Notes under the pieces: model-generated
What the model saw: only the letters and a program-made list of their open reading frames with translations
The model's database searches: none
Told to the model about the DNA's origin: nothing
Made by a program: the position numbers and the translations under genes
NCBI GenBank assembly: GCA_036244855.1
Contig: BQKZ01001452.1
Location: forward strand, 10,098-36,868
Source: Temnopleurus reevesii
Lineage: Eukaryota > Echinodermata > Echinoidea > Temnopleuroida > Temnopleuridae
DNA: 26,771 bases
Direction: 5' to 3'
Shown here: in pieces, positions 22,719-26,771 of the stretch
How the letters are laid out: every line of letters starts with the position of its first letter
Numbering within the stretch: position 1 is the stretch's first letter

Positions 22719-23241
22719 TTAAAGGTAGAATACTTCTTTTGCAGCCTAAAATTTGACTTTCCACGATTGTTTTGTTATGTTGAAGAGTACTAAATATAAG
22801 AACTTATCACCAATCAATTAAGCACAAAGATTGGTCATGATAGGCGCATTCATAGTTATTCCAATAATAATTCTTCTATTCGGGCCTCGAATCAATGGAC
22901 CGTGCGTTCAAATTCAAAACAGCCGTTAACCCTCCGTGACCAATAGCGCAAGAGTCTCTCTCAGTGCGTATTCCGCATGGTGTGGCAGTGTATTTAAATG
23001 CGCACTGTATGTGTTCTTACAATGTTTTCTGTGTGTTTGTGGTACCGTAATACGCTAGGAGTATCGCGATACCGTTTGTGTCAAGATGAATTATGATAGA
23101 ATAGATTTTTATTTGAATTAAATATTCTGGACTACATTCGACCAAAATACTTCATAGAGGTTATTATTTTGGCATATCTGAGGTACACAACAAGTTGTAA
23201 GCATAACCGTAATGTGTGCAAATGTAGTTTTCTACCTTTAA
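22719..23241. mobile_element. TIR element with TTAAAGGTAGAA termini
   Basis: TTAAAGGTAGAATACT at the left is the inverse, with few changes, of AGTTTTCTACCTTTAA at the right; TTTGCA follows on both arms. TTAA is at both ends, which may be part of the arms or a target duplication. 523 bp, non-coding. Confidence 0.62.
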
Positions 23242-24699
23242 ACTGATAGACCAGTTTCGGGAGGATGGCGCTTCAGATATTTAACTACTTTGTGAGCTGT
23301 AGTCAAAGTATTATACCATAATTTAGTTTTTCAATGGCAAATTAGAGCATGTTCATAGCTTGTTTGATTAAAATCGATCAAGAAATGGCTTAATTATTGC
23401 AGAATAAAAAAATGACACCACAGACAATACCACCGATCGCTCCGTCCATTCCGGGCTGACGCTCCTCCTTGCGAAGGCACTTAGCACACCGTAGGAATCA
23501 TGGCTGATTGGCGCGTTGGACATAAAATACTCCAGAATACGTACAATTTTCTCTCCTTATTTCGTACACAGTTATATTTATGTATGTAAAGCAACTTGAG
23601 AATACATCAGCTCATTTCACATCACTTTCTGCATCCCGACCATTACGAATCTATACCTTTAAAGATAATTCATACAACAATAAATAAAGTATATTTTTAG
23701 TATAAAATGTAGTATAAAAATGTCACTCTGTACACCATTGTGAAGTCATAAACATAAGTCTTCATTAAAATGGCATCATTAAAAAGTACGAGCGTTTAGT
23801 GGCGCAGTATTTAACGCACTTGATTTTTACACACATTACACCATAGACTTTTCTGAGAGGGTAACACAAGAATTCACCGGGCAATTCTGTTTGCAACCCA
23901 AATAGGGTGATATGGTTTTAAAGTTGTCTTGCTCAAATGTCTGATGCAGTAAATAATGTTAGATATCGCTTGGAATCGCCTATTATTGGCGGCAAGTATT
24001 AGTTTGTCTTGATGTCACAGTCTACTTCAATGTAGTTTGGAAAAGCAGATATATTTCTATCGAATATAACTCCATAACTTACAAAGTTCTGAATACAATA
24101 ATATCTATATGGTCCAAAATTATTCATATCCGATGAATTAAAGATTTAGAGGTGTTTTTCAGAACATTCAGAGAAATCAACAAAGAATTTCTCTTATCAG
24201 AGTGGGAAATGATTGATCCCTGTATTAGATAGGGCAGCATTTAACCATTCATTTAGACAGCAAGTAATAGAGACAGATTTTGTCAACCATGTCAGTGAAC
24301 GGGGGCAAAGTATAAGTTCATTATTTCTGCAACATTTGTACACTAAACAAAGGGGGTTTAGAGGATGGGAGCAATCACTGAATACAAAAATGTAAACCAG
24401 TCTGTATAATTGAAAAGATGAACAACAAAATTGAGGCCCATGTCTAATGCTCATGTCAGATACCCCATGAATGCCAGTCAAGCGAATGAGACTTTGCAAA
24501 GTTATGATGCGTAGTAAATTTTAGTGATTTCCGAACTTATGAGTTAGATGTGCCTTGGCATTGATTGCAAACAGAAAATCATTTATTAATTTCACGTTCT
24601 TTTGAAGATACTGTCCAGTTTAATAGAAAATGTTGAAAATAACAACAAATTTTGGTCTTCATTTTACTCATTTCCACATGTTTCAACCTAAGTTACAGT
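23242..24699. other. Spacer without a supported gene
   Basis: No TSP1-like exon on the minus strand. 23428-23525 is CpG-rich against the AT-rich background and lies in an open minus-strand frame of about 55 codons ending in a hydrophobic stretch. I do not call it a gene. The short frames near 24197-24499 match nothing. Confidence 0.5.
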
Positions 24700-24868
24700 G
24701 GTGATGACAATCTTCATATCCTACTGGGTACCTATTTAGACACCCGGGTGGAGTGCAGCACAGTGTGGACGAAATTCTTGCTGAAGGAACTTAACACCAT
24801 GGGCAAAATTCAAACCACCGACCCTCTAGTTTAGAGGCAAGACGCAGAATCACTACGCCACAGCGCTT
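24700..24868 (-). mobile_element. tRNA-derived SINE
   Basis: On the minus strand: a box A-like TGGCGTAGTGATTCTG, AGAGGGTCGGTGGTTTGAAT with box B, then CCTTCAGCAAGAATTTCGTC and GTGCTGCACTCCACCCGGGT. The same order as in the 25916-26125 copy, so one family; the 3' part is divergent. Confidence 0.78.
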
Positions 24869-24965
24869 CCAATATATAGCTCTATGTTATTGCAGGGCCT
24901 GCTGGGAGAACAGTTCAAAGAAAAACTGTAGCACTTACCCTATTTCAATAAGATGCATTATCATT

Positions 24966-25106
24966 ATTAGTAGTAGTAGTAGTAGTCACAGAAAAAGTGG
25001 TACTAGTATTATCATTATAATTATTATTATTGTTATCATTAGCATTATTACTATTATTATCATCATTAGTAGTATAGTAGTAGTAGTAGTAGTAGTAGTA
25101 GTACTG
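24966..25106. repeat. (TAG)n / (ATT)n microsatellite
   Basis: Two TAG blocks (24968-24985, 25068-25102) flank an ATT/ATC-rich core. Confidence 0.9.
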
Positions 25107-25137
25107 TTATAAAAGTCACTTTTCTTAAAATTAATTC

Positions 25138-25255
25138 TTTTGAGTTACGGCCTTCTGTTTGTCCATCCTCCTAATTATCCCGCTCTCGACACCTACTTGA
25201 ATAGATTATATGATTAGCACGAGGGTTATTAAGGATCAGAGCGGTTGACAAATTC
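25138..25255 (+). repeat. Direct repeat, copy 1
   Basis: TTTTGAGTTAC, CTCCTAATTATCCC, ACACCTACTTGAATAGATTA, GCACGAGGGTTATTA and GGATCAGAGCG recur at 25371-25487 with about 90% identity. Confidence 0.82.
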
Positions 25256-25370
25256 CCTGATTTTCCATCTGGAAAAGACATCCATTTTCCTGGTTTTCCA
25301 GGGACAGGTGGAACCATGCGCGAGGAGAGAACTTTTTTCGGAGGGAACACTTTTTCTAAAAATCCCTGCT

Positions 25371-25487
25371 TTTGAGTTACAACCTTCTGTTGACAACTCT
25401 CCTAATTATCCCACTCTCCACACCTACTTGAATAGATTATATGATTAGCACGAGGGTTATTACGGATCAGAGCGTTGGACAAATTGA
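25371..25487 (+). repeat. Direct repeat, copy 2
   Basis: Second copy of 25138-25255. The start points are 233 bp apart. Confidence 0.82.
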
Positions 25488-25710
25488 TACTTCCATCTTG
25501 CTTCCTGTCTGCATCACTCCATCTTGGTCCGAAAATGTAGTTATTTGATGGCCCTCCAATGACCAACCCTCTGAAAATATATTTTATTTCTGTTCGCGCC
25601 TTGAGCACTAAAAATCTTGACGGATTTGGCGACTTATATTATAAAGTCATATTATCATAATCATTATTATCATAATAGCCCAACCTAAAATTATTTATTA
25701 GTGGAGGCAT

Positions 25711-25804
25711 AACAAGTTGCTCACATATAGTACAGTAAAATTGTGATGGTACTCGCACCAGAGCACCATCACAATTTTACTGTACTATATGTGAGCAACT
25801 TGTT
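25711..25804. repeat. 94-bp near-perfect hairpin
   Basis: 25711-25750 is the exact inverse of 25765-25804 (40 bp, no mismatch). Pairing continues inward with one mismatch to leave a loop of about 6 nt. The arms begin AACAAGTTGCTCACATATAG. No obvious target duplication beyond a possible TA. Confidence 0.9.
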
Positions 25805-25915
25805 TATACACAATGGCCCCCTTTTATGGCACACAGCAAGTTTCTTCATCCCAGTATAGCTTTGTATGTGAGCTGCATCAAGGGATTATTGGATCAAGTA
25901 TCAAGTATCAAGTAT

Positions 25916-26125
25916 CATGGTGTAGTGGTTCTGACACTCACCTTTCAACCAGAGGGTCGTAGGTTTGAATCTCACTCATGGCGTCAATTTCCTTCAGCAA
26001 TAAATTTATCCACATTGTGCTGCACCCTACCCAGGTGAGGTCAATGGGTATCGGCAGGAATTTATTCTTCTAAATGCAGAAGCGCCTACTTGGCAGCTAT
26101 GCTAAGGCCGGGTAATAATATAAGA
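25916..26125 (+). mobile_element. tRNA-derived SINE, near full length
   Basis: A box A-like TGGTGTAGTGGTTCTGAC, box B GGTTTGAATC, then CCTTCAGCAATAAATTTATC, GTGCTGCACCCTACCCAGGT and a GGTAATAATATAAGATAA end. A short ATCAAGT repeat precedes it. The 59-base gap between boxes and the divergent stems rule out an active tRNA gene. Confidence 0.8.
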
Positions 26126-26771
26126 TAATTTGTCTCGCGCCTCTGAATAGGTGACTAGAGAAATGGCATGTTTACATGCTTATATTATAATTATCATTCT
26201 ATTTTCAGTAAAATTTCAAAATCACTCTGAAATCATACTTATAGGTAAACAAAATCAAAGTGTTTTTCAAATAATCTTCAGTTGTAAACTCCCTTCTTAG
26301 TTTTATTTTACTCATGATTTGTGTTAATAGTGCATGGTAAGTTTTTCAAAAATCCTTCTCCGACCGACCTAAGCTTTTTTTCCAAAAAATGTCATGAGAG
26401 GGCATCCAAACAATTTTTTGGGGTCTTATCCAAGAGAACTAAGATTAAGACTTTATACTTCATTATCTCTTTGATCTTATCGTAGCGTAACAAATTGGGC
26501 TATAAGACGGCAGGTGGGCATCCAGTGACAGCGAAATCGTGGGACAAGTGTTTTTTTTTTCAGAGTTGTGGTGTCACTAACATTTATTTGCGTAATTTAC
26601 CATGGAATCCACTGAGAATCAATTTGGTTTTTGGAGTCTGAAACCAACTGACAAGGCATTTTTTTCTATATTAAAGCGAATATCGAGTACTTGCAAAGAA
26701 CTTCAATTTGGAAAAATGAATGATTAAAATAATCTTATGTTACAAACAAAGCACAACGTGACTTGTGTAGA
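26126..26771. other. Spacer, nothing recognised
   Basis: AT-rich to the window edge; no coding frame, repeat or RNA motif identified. Confidence 0.5.

Noticed and set aside
23790..23850. tRNA-like sequence TAGTGGCGCAGTATTTAACGC
   Set aside because: A box A-like stretch only; no box B at the right distance and no match to the SINE bodies here.
24197..24499. 100-codon minus-strand and 60-codon plus-strand frames
   Set aside because: Overlapping frames on both strands, no domain, no splice support, composition like the surrounding spacer.
25916..25980. Active tRNA gene
   Set aside because: Has box A-like and box B-like words but no cloverleaf stems by eye, and the sequence continues into a SINE body shared with other copies.

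Overview
The window looks like marine deuterostome genomic DNA, most likely an echinoderm such as a sea urchin. It is AT-rich, with a short-exon, intron-rich gene, tRNA-derived SINEs, a CR1/L2-like LINE remnant, many small terminal-inverted-repeat (TIR) elements and long (ATC)n arrays. The species call is inference; an amphioxus or hemichordate is not excluded.

One real gene is visible. It is on the minus strand and runs from about 18977 down to 1075. Fifteen exons can be joined with matching splice phases throughout, giving 2866 nt (954 whole codons plus a split codon at each end). They encode 15 thrombospondin type-1 (TSP1) modules. Two kinds alternate strictly: an A type, mostly with a CPxDC-like lead and SxWxxW/F core, and a B type with a (Y)xWxxxxW core. 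This is the architecture of THSD7A/THSD7B. Neither the start (signal peptide) nor the end (membrane segment, tail) is in the window. One exon (1657-1769) and the true ends of the others were set by phase matching, not ORF length.

Layout: 1-1070, SINE and piggyBac-like debris after the last visible exon. 1075-10957, twelve exons in short introns, several of which carry trinucleotide arrays starting just after a splice donor. 10736-11780, an exon followed upstream by a tandem array of its own 5' half. 12050-15050, transposon-rich introns around one exon. 15364-18977, the two most upstream exons found. 19046-19760, a second array of partial exon copies. 19860-26771, no gene I can support, only MITEs, SINEs, direct repeats, a (TAG)n array and a near-perfect 94-bp hairpin.

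The most interesting signal is that 7 of 15 exons have a truncated tandem copy beside them, each keeping one splice junction and losing the other. In the four best-preserved cases the differences from the working exon are mostly synonymous, so the copies diverged while still under coding constraint. Unequal exchange between divergent haplotypes, formerly used alternative exons and a haplotype-merge assembly artefact are the competing explanations.
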